Of a DNA stretch of 64,000 nt, positions 1 through 8,556 are shown one piece after another. The position numbers were made by a program, and so were the translations under genes. A model generated the notes under the pieces. That model was not told where the DNA came from, ran no database searches, and saw nothing but the letters and a program-made list of their open reading frames with translations. The stretch is from Caproicibacterium amylolyticum (lineage in GTDB: Bacteria; Bacillota; Clostridia; Oscillospirales; Acutalibacteraceae): contig NZ_CP060696.1 in the NCBI RefSeq assembly GCF_014467055.1, positions 992,001 through 1,056,000 on the forward strand. Reading direction: 5' to 3'. Numbering within the stretch: the first letter of the stretch is position 1; the number at the start of each line of letters is the position of its first letter.

Positions 1-3000
1 GCTCCGGTGTAACGGTCATAGTCGCGGTATACTTGCCGCCGACTGCCAGCAGCTTGGTTGCAACCTTCTGCGCGTTATCCCCTTTTTTAAGGACAATGGT
101 TTGAATGGTGTCACCAAGCTTCGCAGCGGGCAGAACTTCTTTGCCGTCCTTGTCTTTGACGGCAGGAATATTCTGCGCGGCTTTGATGATCACTGTTGCA
201 CCGGTGTAATCCAAATCCTTTGCAATCGGCAACTCCACGAACCGTTTGAGCATGTTAATGTGTGCCTGCTGCCGGGTGTCATTTGCGGTGCAGTCAACAT
301 GCTCCAGCGGAGCAAGTGGGTCAGCAGTTGCAATGCCGGTCTTGATACCAGCCAGCCGCTTTTCTTCGGCAGTGTAATCCAGATTTTCTTTGGTGATGGT
401 TTTGTCGCTGCTGTTGTTTTGCGTATTGGAACCGATGTAGTGCGGCTCCTGCGGGTTAAGTTTGGTATCATTCAAATCAAAAACAGCGTTGTGCGTGTCT
501 TTGATTTCAAAAGCAATCTTATCATCCGAAAGCGTATAGCCCACCGGGCTGTAAAGTTCCTTGAAATAATACTTGCCCTCATACAGATTGCTGGTGGTAA
601 TCTGGCCTTTGCTGTCGGTCATGGCCGTCTCCACAAGCGCGTCTTTTTTGAGCGTATCGGCAAACGTAAAGCTGATTTCGCGGTGCATACCGTATTTATC
701 GTCTATACTGTAGGTCTTGCTGAGCGTGGTGTTGCGGTTGCTGCGCACCGTGCTGTCGATGTCGCGGGCGGTGATATCTTCGGCGGCATACACACCATAC
801 ACAGCACCAGGCAGTGGAACATTGGTGTAGGTAAACTGCTTGCTTCCGTCACTGCCGGTCACGGCTGTTGCACCGTCGCCGGTCTTGGTGAGAGTTGCAG
901 TGCCCAACACCGGTGCATCCGCGAAGTTAACGACCAGTGTTTGGTCAAGCGGGTCAACCGCACCGTCCAATGTAAAATGCACCGGCTTGTTAGTCAGGTA
1001 ATAACCCTCACCGACGTGCACTTCGTAAACGTCATAACCGGCACTGCCGTACTCCAGCAGGTCAGCGAGGTTTGCAGCGCCGCCCTTGTCGTTGCCGGTC
1101 ACGTTGCCTTTTTCATCTGTTTTCCAAACTGTAACCTTATTGAGCGCAGCGGAAACGGTCTGGTTATCTGTTACCCAGCACTTTCTTGTGCAGTCCCAAA
1201 CCTTAAAATAGAAATTCGAGTAAGGTACGATCTTTCCGGAAACGGAATCTGTTTTCTGGATGCGGACATGCCGCGCGGTTACTTGATTCTCGATATACAA
1301 AGGCGCGGTCAGGTTATCCACCGTCTTGACTTCGGCGGTTGGATGCGCGGCTTCGTACTCGGACAGATGCGTGCTGAACGGGTCGGAATTGTCAATTTCG
1401 TTCCAGTACGCCCACAAGTCTTGATCAGTCATGTCCTTGTTTGCAATGACCGGAATGTCCGCACTAGCCATCATCACAATTTTGTTGCTGATGATAGTTG
1501 CGGCAAAGCTGGCAGCTTCCGCTGCCGTTGCCTTACGCGCGCCTGTTTTATTGAGCACCGCCGCCGTATTGAGGGTGCCGGTGTTATCGTACATGCTGCC
1601 GTCCGGGCCGAAATAATAGTCCGCATTGGCAAGAGCGGCATACTGTGTGCGGCACTGGTCGTAATCGCTGAGTGTAATGTAGTCATTGTAACTGTCCGCG
1701 TCATACGCGGCGTTGTTTACAACATCACGCAAAACTTTATCCGCATACAAATCCATACGGGTTTTGCCGCCGATGGTGCCGGACAGCGGCGGGTTGTGCT
1801 CCACGCCAAGGCCGTTGTCGTTGCCGAGGCCGTCGCCGCCGCGCACAACTGTCCAGTCTTTAATAGTGGCGTTCCAGTTAACTTGTGTGTCTACCCACTG
1901 GAACACCGGTGCGGCCTTATCGTACCCGGTAATGGGGTCACGCTCCACTACAATATACTGGCCGTAGGGCAGCAGACGGCTTGTCCATTCACCGGTTTTG
2001 TCCGTGGTCTGTGTGTCCACCAAACCCTTAACATTACCGGGGTTTGCGGCAATTTCAGCGGAGGTCATTTTGTGACCGTCCTTTTTGCTGATACCGAAAT
2101 TGTAAAGCACCGTGGTGTCATTGTGCAGCGCACCAGTCGGGTTCATCTGCGGCGTGGCGCTTAACATATAAATGTCAAACACAATACCGGGCGCTGGAGT
2201 CTTGCCCTGGTTATCGTCGCCGTCAACGTTGCCGTTGGGGTCTTTCTCAAGAAATTTATAGCCGTGCAGATAACCGGCTTTGACTTTATCCGGGTTAGTG
2301 ACAACACCATCCGAAACAGTCGTGCCGGTCATGGCACTGGGGTTGTCCAGCAGCGTAATCTGTGAGGAAGTCAGGTCAGCGTGATTGCCATTGAACAGGC
2401 AAACAAATTCCTGATACCATGAACCATGATAGGTGTTATAGTCCGCGTTATCATAGAGCAGGTAGCCTTTCGGGGCATTGGTTTCAATGATTGCGTACCG
2501 CACGCCCTGCCGGAGTGGGGAGCTGGAAGCGCTGCCGGAATTGTCCGTTGTGAGTGTCTGTAAGATCTCACCGATTGGACGCCCGCTGTCGTCGTGACCG
2601 TCCACGCGGATAATCTGATACTTCGCACCCGCAAAAGTGGCATCGCCCTGCGGTTTATTGCCGGTGGCGGGTTCCCATGTTCCGCCCGCAACAAGGATGC
2701 TTCCGGTACCTTTGTCGCGCTTGTGAACTGTAATCACAGACTTTTGCTGATAGTTGTACAGGTCTGTGCCGGAAACGGTGCAGCCGCCGTCATTGCTGTA
2801 CACATAGTTGCTGGTGCGGCTTCCCGCCCAGGTGTACCCGCCCTGTGTGGTGGTGGTGTTTGCCACCTCGTCAACATAGTTGATAACCGGATTTTCACCC
2901 GGCACAGTCACGGAGTAGGAGCCATCACCCTGACTGGTTGTATACATATCGTCCGTTACGTCCTTCATCGGCGGGTCGGTAACGGTCTGCCCACCCGCAG

Positions 3001-4435
3001 TCATAGCGGCCAACGCCTCCGTATCAATTACCTGATAGGTAACATTGACATGGATTTGGCAGCCGCCAAGGCCACTCTCATCGTCAAACTCACCGTATTT
3101 GTGACCGCCGATGGGGGTCTGTACATTCTGTGTATCTTTGACAACGATTTGTGTAACTGTAGCTTTTCCGTTTTTTACTGTTAGTGCATAATAGCCGCTG
3201 TCGGCATTGTATTCGGACGGCGGGGTAATCTCATGCACATAGTAGGTGCCATCTTTTTTGACGGTGAAGCCTGCAATACCATCATCACCGGAAATAGCGG
3301 TGTTGCTGTCGGTAATGCTGGTATCGGTGATCAGATTGTGGTCTGCATCGTACAAGCCAAATGTTGCGCCGGACAGGGCTTTGCCGGTGATGGCATCTAC
3401 CTTTTTTACAGTTACTGGGCCGGGAGTTGGAACTACATTTGCCTTTAACTTAAAATACAGCTTTTTGGGTGTAGCCGGTGCCTGTCCCAGCAGAACCTGG
3501 TAGCCGTTTGCAGTGCCTTGGTACATGGTAAGTGCACCTTTGCCGTATGTACTGATGCTGGAGTCACTGCGGCGCTTCACTTCAAAAACTGCATTGCTAA
3601 CTTTCTGCGTAATGGATTGATCATCTGTCTGCGGCATCGAAACATAAATGTGCGTGTCGTCTTTTTTAACAAATGTCAAAGGCAAGCCTTTGGCGTTTGC
3701 CTGATTCTGCAGGTCAGAAACAAACATATCATCAATTTCGGATTTGTAACCGACCATCGTTAATTCCAGTGTTTTATTGGAATTGTTTTTTGTCATGACG
3801 TTCTTACTTGCGGTATTGCCGCCGTTGGAAGACGTACTTGTAAAGCCGGTTTCCTTGTAGTAATACGCCAGTTGGGTACTTACCTTGTTGTAGCATGTTT
3901 TAATTTGCGATAGCAGACTGGCAGGAGCCGTGATTTCATTAATCATACTGGTCGCGTTGCCTTTAAGTTTACCCGCGCTGGTATTCCATTTACTTGGCTT
4001 CGCCATCATTTCCCACAAAAGCAGCTGGCGGGTATAAAAATAACATGGATAAATATCTGGGCCACCGCCATAGGTGGGGTCATAGCTGATGGCAAAGGCT
4101 CGGCCAATCAGTTCTCTCGTATTGGCATCCACCGTGTTCCAGTAACTATTGTCTACTTTATATGAAGCGCCCGTGTGCATCCTTGCACCCTTGTTCATAC
4201 AAAACACGTAGTCACCGGATGCCCGCATGAACCAGATAGGTTCGCCTGCGTAGGTGCCGGAAGTGAACTTTAAACCGGTTTCCTCACAGGTCATGGACAA
4301 ATTGCCAGACTTGCGCAGGCTGCCAATGGAACCCTCCTGCTGCACCCCGCCAGCAGCGTTTACGCTCAAGGCACTGCTGGCAGCAACAATAACAGACATT
4401 GCAGCCGCCAGGCAGCGCCGGAATATTTTTCGCAT
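1..4435 (-). CDS. Thioester-domain/SpaA-type surface adhesin (C-terminus off the window)
   Basis: A single minus-strand frame stays open from an ATG at 4435 to base 2 (1478 codons) and continues leftward. GGAGG lies about 10 bases before the ATG. Residues 1-28 form a signal peptide (basic start, hydrophobic core, VNAA end). Residues about 45-145 look like a class I thioester domain: Cys79 in a VFCMN context and Gln137 in a QLLLW motif, the pair that forms the internal thioester binding host or cell surfaces. From about residue 320 the chain is built of repeated SpaA/Cna-B-like beta domains (phrases such as KKVDAITGKALSGATFGLYD, then YYVHE). The sortase motif, if any, is outside the window. 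It lies downstream of the CHAP gene on the same strand, as in conjugative elements where such adhesins help mating contact (inference). Confidence 0.85.
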   Translation of the reverse strand, partial: MRKIFRRCLAAAMSVIVAASSALSVNAAGGVQQEGSIGSLRKSGNLSMTCEETGLKFTSGTYAGEPIWFMRASGDYVFCMNKGARMHTGASYKVDNSYWNTVDANTRELIGRAFAISYDPTYGGGPDIYPCYFYTRQLLLWEMMAKPSKWNTSAGKLKGNATSMINEITAPASLLSQIKTCYNKVSTQLAYYYKETGFTSTSSNGGNTASKNVMTKNNSNKTLELTMVGYKSEIDDMFVSDLQNQANAKGLPLTFVKKDDTHIYVSMPQTDDQSITQKVSNAVFEVKRRSDSSISTYGKGALTMYQGTANGYQVLLGQAPATPKKLYFKLKANVVPTPGPVTVKKVDAITGKALSGATFGLYDADHNLITDTSITDSNTAISGDDGIAGFTVKKDGTYYVHEITPPSEYNADSGYYALTVKNGKATVTQIVVKDTQNVQTPIGGHKYGEFDDESGLGGCQIHVNVTYQVIDTEALAAMTAGGQTVTDPPMKDVTDDMYTTSQGDGSYSVTVPGENPVINYVDEVANTTTTQGGYTWAGSRTSNYVYSNDGGCTVSGTDLYNYQQKSVITVHKRDKGTGSILVAGGTWEPATGNKPQGDATFAGAKYQIIRVDGHDDSGRPIGEILQTLTTDNSGSASSSPLRQGVRYAIIETNAPKGYLLYDNADYNTYHGSWYQEFVCLFNGNHADLTSSQITLLDNPSAMTGTTVSDGVVTNPDKVKAGYLHGYKFLEKDPNGNVDGDDNQGKTPAPGIVFDIYMLSATPQMNPTGALHNDTTVLYNFGISKKDGHKMTSAEIAANPGNVKGLVDTQTTDKTGEWTSRLLPYGQYIVVERDPITGYDKAAPVFQWVDTQVNWNATIKDWTVVRGGDGLGNDNGLGVEHNPPLSGTIGGKTRMDLYADKVLRDVVNNAAYDADSYNDYITLSDYDQCRTQYAALANADYYFGPDGSMYDNTGTLNTAAVLNKTGARKATAAEAASFAATIISNKIVMMASADIPVIANKDMTDQDLWAYWNEIDNSDPFSTHLSEYEAAHPTAEVKTVDNLTAPLYIENQVTARHVRIQKTDSVSGKIVPYSNFYFKVWDCTRKCWVTDNQTVSAALNKVTVWKTDEKGNVTGNDKGGAANLADLLEYGSAGYDVYEVHVGEGYYLTNKPVHFTLDGAVDPLDQTLVVNFADAPVLGTATLTKTGDGATAVTGSDGSKQFTYTNVPLPGAVYGVYAAEDITARDIDSTVRSNRNTTLSKTYSIDDKYGMHREISFTFADTLKKDALVETAMTDSKGQITTSNLYEGKYYFKELYSPVGYTLSDDKIAFEIKDTHNAVFDLNDTKLNPQEPHYIGSNTQNNSSDKTITKENLDYTAEEKRLAGIKTGIATADPLAPLEHVDCTANDTRQQAHINMLKRFVELPIAKDLDYTGATVIIKAAQNIPAVKDKDGKEVLPAAKLGDTIQTIVLKKGDNAQKVATKLLAVGGKYTATMTVTPE

Positions 4436-4477
4436 TTCGCTTGTTCCTCCAATTTTATTAATAGACGTCTTATCTGT

Positions 4478-4493
4478 TGTCATGGCCATGACA
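4478..4493. promoter_or_regulatory. Perfect 16-bp palindrome in the adhesin leader
   Basis: TGTCATGGCCATGACA is perfectly self-complementary and lies 43-58 bases upstream of the adhesin start codon. It could be an operator for a dimeric regulator or the tip of an RNA hairpin; nothing else in the window repeats it. Confidence 0.4.
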
Positions 4494-4583
4494 GCAAGAA
4501 AGCCGTCCGGCGGCGGTCTGATGAAAGGATGTATGCACATTTTTACTCCTGCTTTCGCTTGATGTATTTTTGGCATAAGAAAA

Positions 4584-4605
4584 GGCGCTCCCCTTCGGGA
4601 ACGCC
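4584..4605 (-). terminator. Intrinsic terminator between CHAP gene and adhesin gene
   Basis: On the minus strand a 9-bp stem (GGCGTTCCC/GGGAGCGCC, one mismatch) with a four-base loop is followed by TTTTCTTAT. It would end transcripts coming from the CHAP gene, or act as an attenuator for the adhesin. Confidence 0.6.
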
Positions 4606-4642
4606 CTGCATGAATATTGTGATATTTTGTCACGAATTTGTA

Positions 4643-4714
4643 GCCCGCCTCGGCTCTTGCACCTGCAGGCGGGCATAAAGAACTGCCGTCAACGGCAAAA
4701 GCCAATGGCGGCAG
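4643..4714 (-). other. Structured intergenic RNA region
   Basis: The 310-base gap 4436-4745 has no convincing gene but dense inverted repeats. There is an 8-bp perfect stem (GCCCGCCT at 4643-4650 with AGGCGGGC at 4667-4674) and a 6-bp stem (CTGCCG at 4683 with CGGCAG at 4709) enclosing a smaller GCCG/CGGC hairpin. A terminator (4584-4605) and a 16-bp palindrome (4478-4493) follow toward the adhesin. I do not recognise it as a known riboswitch class. Confidence 0.4.
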
Positions 4715-4745
4715 CTAAAAAAGAAAATGTACTAAACTTGTAAGC

Positions 4746-5948
4746 TTATTTCAGATAGACATACACGGTGTTCCACTTTTCGAGGGTGCTCTTTGTACGG
4801 GTTACACGGCCATAGTATAAACCATCACCGGGTTCATATTTGCCGTTGCCGCCGGAAAGTACGATGTTATCACCGTCTACGGATTCTACATATTCAAAGT
4901 GTCCTAAAGATGAAGCACCAGGTTCCATAGCAATCGCATTCTTTTTTGGTTCTGTGCCGATTGAATAACCAGCTGCTTTAATCTTCTCATATTCTTCTGG
5001 ATGCTCATTTGCATATGCTGGAATTAAGCTAAAAATGGAATCAGCAAGAGTGATACCAGTTATCTCCTTTGCTCTACCCGTTACGTATTGCTCACAACCC
5101 ATGTTCCCACCTTCTGCGGTAGCGTGTAAATTATAGAAGCCCTGATAATACTTGCTTGTAAACACTGGGTCAGGGTTGGTGTCATAGGTCAGGTTTGACT
5201 TAAAGGTGGGAATAATCTGCTCCGTGTTGTAGTCTAAGTTTGTGTTGTCAGGAACTGCATTGATACCGTATTCCGTAGCTTTATGTTTTTTAAGTTCTTC
5301 CACAAGGTCTTTTGCAGTAGCATCCAAAGCTTTTTCAACGTTTGCAGCGGAGTCAAAAGCGTTACCACTATACTGTTTAGCAGTTGGAGTTGTCCAAACG
5401 TTGGCGCTGTCCAAACTGGCATTGTGTGTGTAGCCCATATAGCTCATGTAATCAATGAGATACTGCTTTTTGCGGTTTGCAGCGAGCTGCCCATCCTCGT
5501 TATACCAACCATATTTATCTTGTACTTCGCCGCCATAATAATAGATAGGCGCACCATCTTTGTAATCATCTTTATGGTGCTGCACGCCAACTTTAATCTT
5601 GCAGTGCCGCACAGCGCTCTGCCCAGGCAGGGTGGTGTAAACAGCAGACTCCTGCCCACAACTGCCAATAGCGCGGACTTTAAAATAATAGGTGTCATTA
5701 CCGTTTTCAACTTTCTTAACTGTGTTTTCCGTGCGCAGTACCGCACCGTTGCCAGCGGCAATTTGCGGGTTCGAGTGGCTGCCAATCACGGTAAACTTAA
5801 AAGCGTAGGTGTTGCCTCTGTCAACGGTGAAATCCATCGTTGTATCGCTCTGGACGTGCGGGGCAGCCGCGAACGCTGCCGGGGCGGACACGCCTGCTGC
5901 CAACACTGCTGCCATCAGTACGGATACGGCCTTTCCTGCTTTTTTCAT
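4746..5948 (-). CDS. Secreted CHAP-domain cell-wall hydrolase
   Basis: The 400-aa product has an N-terminal signal peptide (residues 1-28, ending AFAAA). A beta-rich module spans residues 30-125, an unassigned middle contains a short helical stretch (about 205-225), and a C-terminal CHAP-like domain follows. In that domain Cys285 (GNMGCEQYV) and His350 (GHFEYV) are the expected nucleophile and base; a polar residue near 360 would complete the triad. CHAP enzymes cut peptidoglycan peptides or amide bonds. On conjugative elements they open the wall for the transfer channel, which fits its place ahead of the adhesin. Two tandem sigma-A promoters lie just upstream and a terminator follows. Confidence 0.75.
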   Translation of the reverse strand: MKKAGKAVSVLMAAVLAAGVSAPAAFAAAPHVQSDTTMDFTVDRGNTYAFKFTVIGSHSNPQIAAGNGAVLRTENTVKKVENGNDTYYFKVRAIGSCGQESAVYTTLPGQSAVRHCKIKVGVQHHKDDYKDGAPIYYYGGEVQDKYGWYNEDGQLAANRKKQYLIDYMSYMGYTHNASLDSANVWTTPTAKQYSGNAFDSAANVEKALDATAKDLVEELKKHKATEYGINAVPDNTNLDYNTEQIIPTFKSNLTYDTNPDPVFTSKYYQGFYNLHATAEGGNMGCEQYVTGRAKEITGITLADSIFSLIPAYANEHPEEYEKIKAAGYSIGTEPKKNAIAMEPGASSLGHFEYVESVDGDNIVLSGGNGKYEPGDGLYYGRVTRTKSTLEKWNTVYVYLK

Positions 5949-5974
5949 ATCTCTCGACTCCTTTTTATAGTTAG

Positions 5975-6003
5975 ATTATGGCTAATAATGTTCGGTTTGT
6001 CAA
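5975..6003 (-). promoter_or_regulatory. Proximal sigma-A-type promoter of the CHAP gene
   Basis: Minus-strand TTGACA (5998-6003), 17-base spacer, CATAAT (5975-5980). It lies about 30 bases ahead of the CHAP start codon, with the AAAGGAG ribosome site in between. Confidence 0.65.
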
Positions 6004-6007
6004 ATTT

Positions 6008-6036
6008 ATTGTATATCCTGAAATTGGAAATGTCAA
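6008..6036 (-). promoter_or_regulatory. Distal sigma-A-type promoter of the CHAP gene
   Basis: Minus-strand TTGACA (6031-6036), 17-base spacer, TACAAT (6008-6013). It stands directly upstream of the proximal promoter, forming a tandem pair, and starts near the 3' end of the XRE gene. Confidence 0.65.
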
Positions 6037-6044
6037 CTGGCGCT

Positions 6045-6440
6045 TTACTGCGACAATTTGTCGGACTCATTTTTCTGAGTGCGCCGTTCCAGCTCGTCAA
6101 GGGACAGGCCGAGGGCAGCGCAGATGTCTGCAATCGTCCGATAACTGGGATTGCTATTATCACCACTTTCAATCGCGTGTAGGGTGGAAACAGCGTGGCC
6201 GCAGCGCCGGGCGAGTTCTGACAGCGATAAGTCTTGTTCTTCCCGTTCTTCCTTTATAACGTCTTTCAGCATAATATTTACATTCCTTTCGGTATGTGGT
6301 AGAGTGTTCGTAGATGAGGTATTCTCCGTCCTAACAAGAACCACTACCACAATGATACCTAGAATAATTACACTAAAAAGTAAAAATACTCCCGTCGTTA
6401 CCCCGATGGAAACAAACTTTGTATAAAAGTCGGAAAACAT
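6045..6440 (-). CDS. XRE-family regulator with N-terminal membrane segment
   Basis: The C-terminal about 70 residues are a helix-turn-helix of the XRE/Cro type (LSLSELARRCGHAVSTLHAI, then a second helix ending LGLSLDELERR). The frame extends upstream through one strong hydrophobic segment (about 25 residues, VFLLFSVIILGIIVVVVLV). Two starts are possible. ATG 6440 has AAAGG 12 bases upstream and gives a 131-residue membrane-anchored regulator. ATG 6272 has GAAAGGA about 10 bases upstream and gives a 75-residue soluble repressor. It lies between the CHAP promoters and the IS-disrupted membrane gene, which is divergent. Confidence 0.65.
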   Translation of the reverse strand: MFSDFYTKFVSIGVTTGVFLLFSVIILGIIVVVVLVRTENTSSTNTLPHTERNVNIMLKDVIKEEREEQDLSLSELARRCGHAVSTLHAIESGDNSNPSYRTIADICAALGLSLDELERRTQKNESDKLSQ

Positions 6441-6499
6441 TTCAATTATCATCCTTTTGTAGATTTTTTATTTTTGAATATAAGAATGGAGTGATTATT

Positions 6500-6516
6500 G
6501 TGGAGATGAACTATAG
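6500..6516 (+). pseudogene. 5' fragment of the IS-interrupted membrane-protein gene
   Basis: GTG at 6500 follows GGAGTG with a 6-base gap and starts VEMNY, then the IS begins. Removing the IS and one copy of the TATAG target duplication joins these codons in frame to 7791-8556, giving an unbroken N-terminus (VEMNYRSKTIKKVLKWW). The true start of the membrane protein was therefore probably here. Confidence 0.7.
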
Positions 6517-6532
6517 TCAAGTAAGTAGACAC
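6517..6532. repeat. IS terminal inverted repeat (right end of IS, left in window)
   Basis: TCAAGTAAGTAGACAC; pairs with 7770-7785 with three mismatches. It lies beyond the stop codon of orfB. Confidence 0.7.
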
Positions 6533-6564
6533 AATAATTAGGGAAAACATACTGGAAACAGGAA

Positions 6565-7465
6565 TTAAGCCTGATTCCAGAACAGTTCTTCTTTCTCGTT
6601 AGGTGTTAGCATTCGAAGAGAGCCATGAGGCCTTCTTGAGTTATAGTATCCTTCAATATATTGGAATATGGACAACTGTAATTCCTGTAGGGAGTGATAA
6701 GCTTTCCTGTTGGTTTCTTCTTTTTTTAGATATTTGAAGAAACTTTCACAGCAAGCATTATCAAAAGGATAGCCCTTTTTGGAAAATGATTGCACAACAT
6801 TAAGAGAATCTAGAAGCTGTCGAAATGAAAAAGCAGTATACTGAGATCCTCGATCAGAATGAAACATAAGTCCAGAAGGGCAGTTTCTTCTATCATAAGC
6901 TTTTTTGAACGCAGTCATGACGAGGTCGACATCTGGCTTGCCTGATATGTTCCAGGAGATGACTTTGCGAGAAAATAAATCCATTACAATACAAAGATAA
7001 TACCATTTGCCGGCAACTTTGATGTATGTGAAATCACTTGCCCAGACAATGTTTGGAGTTTGCTGATTGAACTCCTGGTGAAGGTGGTTGGTACACTCGC
7101 CGTTGTCCCGATGCTTATAATTTTTATAAGGTTTTTCGGTGGACATCCGTGGAAGTTTTAGAGTCCTCATCAGTCGGTACACTCGTCCGACACTGATGTT
7201 AATGCCATAATCACGCTGGAGAACATAGGTAATCTTGTAAGCTCCAAGACGTTTGTTATAATCTGCATAGATTTTAAGAATAAGCTTTGCAATCGTTTGA
7301 TTGTCTTTTGTACGATCAGCCGGTTCGGTGTTGTAATGCTTATAGTAAGTACTTCGATTAACGCCAAGAACCTTACAAAGGAGCTTGATATTGTGTTGGA
7401 AACGGAGCTTATGAATAGCTTCTAATCGTTGTTTGAGTGTGGCGTGAAGATGGCAATCGCTTTTT
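6565..7465 (-). CDS. IS3-family transposase OrfB (DDE catalytic domain)
   Basis: The frame is open from the slippery site near 7465 to a TAA at 6565. The N-terminal third has the HTH_21-type region (YYKHYNTEPADRTKDNQ). The rest is the rve integrase core: Asp in WASDFTYI, Asp in FHSDRGSQY and Glu in CCESFFKYLKKE, with the RRPHGSLRMLTP end typical of the family. An internal GTG at 7182 could start a shorter product, but the catalytic protein should be made as an OrfAB fusion by -1 frameshifting. All three catalytic residues are present, so it is probably active. Confidence 0.85.
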
Positions 7466-7715
7466 TTAGTATAAGGAGTTCCTCCTCAAGCTGAGCATTA
7501 CGCTTTTGGAGGTCTTTGACCTGCTTAGCAGTTAGTATTTCGCCATCATCCGTTTCGACGATTGAGTATTGTTTAATCCAACGGCCAAGTGCGGTGATAG
7601 AAACGCCATACTCTTTACAGAGTGCTGCTTGTGATTTGCCGCCAGATTGATAAAGGTTGACGAGAGTTCGTTTGAAATCTTCGTCATATCGGGTTCCGGT
7701 TTTACCAGTGGACAT
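7422..7715 (-). CDS. IS3-family OrfA (helix-turn-helix, leucine zipper)
   Basis: The 97-aa protein begins GTRYDEDFKRTLVNLYQSGG and has the HTH that binds the IS ends (residues 8-50, ALCKEYGVSITALGRWIKQY). A leucine-rich coiled coil follows (KDLQKRNAQLEEELLILKKA). GGAGG stands just ahead of the ATG. Near its 3' end a run of seven A followed by G (minus strand, about 7459-7466) is the expected -1 frameshift site; the coordinate phase of orfB is exactly -1 relative to orfA. Without slippage translation ends after HSNND. Confidence 0.85.
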   Translation of the reverse strand: MSTGKTGTRYDEDFKRTLVNLYQSGGKSQAALCKEYGVSITALGRWIKQYSIVETDDGEILTAKQVKDLQKRNAQLEEELLILKKAIAIFTPHSNND

Positions 7716-7769
7716 GAGTAAGTGCCTCCTTTTGGGTGTCTACTTAATTATAATTGATAGTTACTTCAG

Positions 7770-7785
7770 GTGTCCACTTATTTAA
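7770..7785. repeat. IS terminal inverted repeat (left end of IS, right in window)
   Basis: GTGTCCACTTATTTAA on the plus strand, the partner of 6517-6532. A second partial copy of its core (GTGTCTACTTAA) occurs at 7736-7747 inside the element, ahead of orfA. Confidence 0.7.
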
Positions 7786-7809
7786 TATAGATCCAAGACG
7801 ATAAAGAAA

Positions 7810-8556
7810 GTGTTAAAATGGTGGAAAACTAATATGCGGTACATCGTAATTTCTGTCTTCATTCCTTTGCTGCTTATTGGAATATTCCCTTTTACAAATG
7901 GTGTAAGTATAGGATATGTAATAATTTACTCCATTTTAGCCTTATTAGTTTCATTTGAAATAAAATGTGACCTAGCAAAAAGCATCAGTAAATTTCGTAC
8001 TTCAATACGCGGCTACCTATGGTTTGGGCTACAACTTTCTGGATTAGCAGTTTTAATATTCGGTATGCTTGCCTTTGAAAACCGTTCGTTTTATGAGAAC
8101 ATTGCTAATCTGAATCAGTATGTTGTTGATATGACTGGAAAATACCTAGATGGTTTTGGCGCTTTACTTGTTTCGGTAATTGTTGTCAGCATTGTATTGT
8201 TAGGAGTTTGGCTAGTATTAAGCTTATTTGCTGACGTAAAAATAGTTGTTTTGGTAAATGCGATTTTTACATTTGGAGTAAACTTAATACATCAAATTGT
8301 GAATTACATTTTTTCTTTTTTGCCCAATTCTTTTTTTGTTGGGCAAAGTTTTACAGATAAAGAAGCTGAGGTATTTACACAATACTGTCGTGGTATGTCT
8401 CCAAAGGGAATGCTTCTTTTAATCCTTAATACATTCTATATGCCGCTGTTTGTAATAGGTGGTATTATTACAATCGTTGGAGTTATAAAAGGCTATCGGC
8501 AAAGTTGTAGACAGAATGTTAACAGTTTTAGAGAAATAAAATCAAAAATATTGTAA
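7810..8556 (+). CDS. Multi-spanning membrane protein, 5' end displaced by the IS
   Basis: The 248-aa frame has about six hydrophobic segments (residues about 10-30, 32-50, 70-90, 118-140, 145-170, 205-228) and no family I recognise. The remaining start GTG at 7810 has only a poor ribosome site. The original start was most likely GTG 6500, separated by the insertion sequence. It is the only plus-strand gene of the left part of the element, and its tail overlaps the end of the convergent gene 8542-8781 by 15 bases. It may be unexpressed or driven from the IS. Confidence 0.6.
   Translation: MLKWWKTNMRYIVISVFIPLLLIGIFPFTNGVSIGYVIIYSILALLVSFEIKCDLAKSISKFRTSIRGYLWFGLQLSGLAVLIFGMLAFENRSFYENIANLNQYVVDMTGKYLDGFGALLVSVIVVSIVLLGVWLVLSLFADVKIVVLVNAIFTFGVNLIHQIVNYIFSFLPNSFFVGQSFTDKEAEVFTQYCRGMSPKGMLLLILNTFYMPLFVIGGIITIVGVIKGYRQSCRQNVNSFREIKSKIL

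Larger units (their letters stand above)
6517..7785 (-). mobile_element. IS3-family insertion sequence, intact
   Basis: A 1269-bp element is bounded by imperfect 16-bp inverted repeats (TCAAGTAAGTAGACAC at the left, TTAAATAAGTGGACAC read inward from the right; 13 of 16 match). It is flanked by a perfect 5-bp direct repeat TATAG (6512-6516 and 7786-7790). It holds overlapping orfA and orfB on the minus strand joined by an A7G slippery site. Intact genes and a perfect duplication point to a recent insertion. Confidence 0.85.

Noticed and set aside
101..2164. Long plus-strand frame (687 codons)
   Set aside because: It is the antisense of the adhesin, whose minus-strand frame is open over the whole left 4.4 kb and shows domain repeats; the plus frame reads as low-quality Cys/Val-rich sequence without a start signal.
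4470..4676. Short minus-strand frame in the adhesin leader
   Set aside because: It runs through a terminator hairpin and stem structures; no ribosome site.
5283..6182. Plus-strand 299-codon frame opposite the CHAP gene
   Set aside because: Antisense of a signal-peptide and CHAP-domain gene; overlaps both CHAP promoters and the XRE gene.
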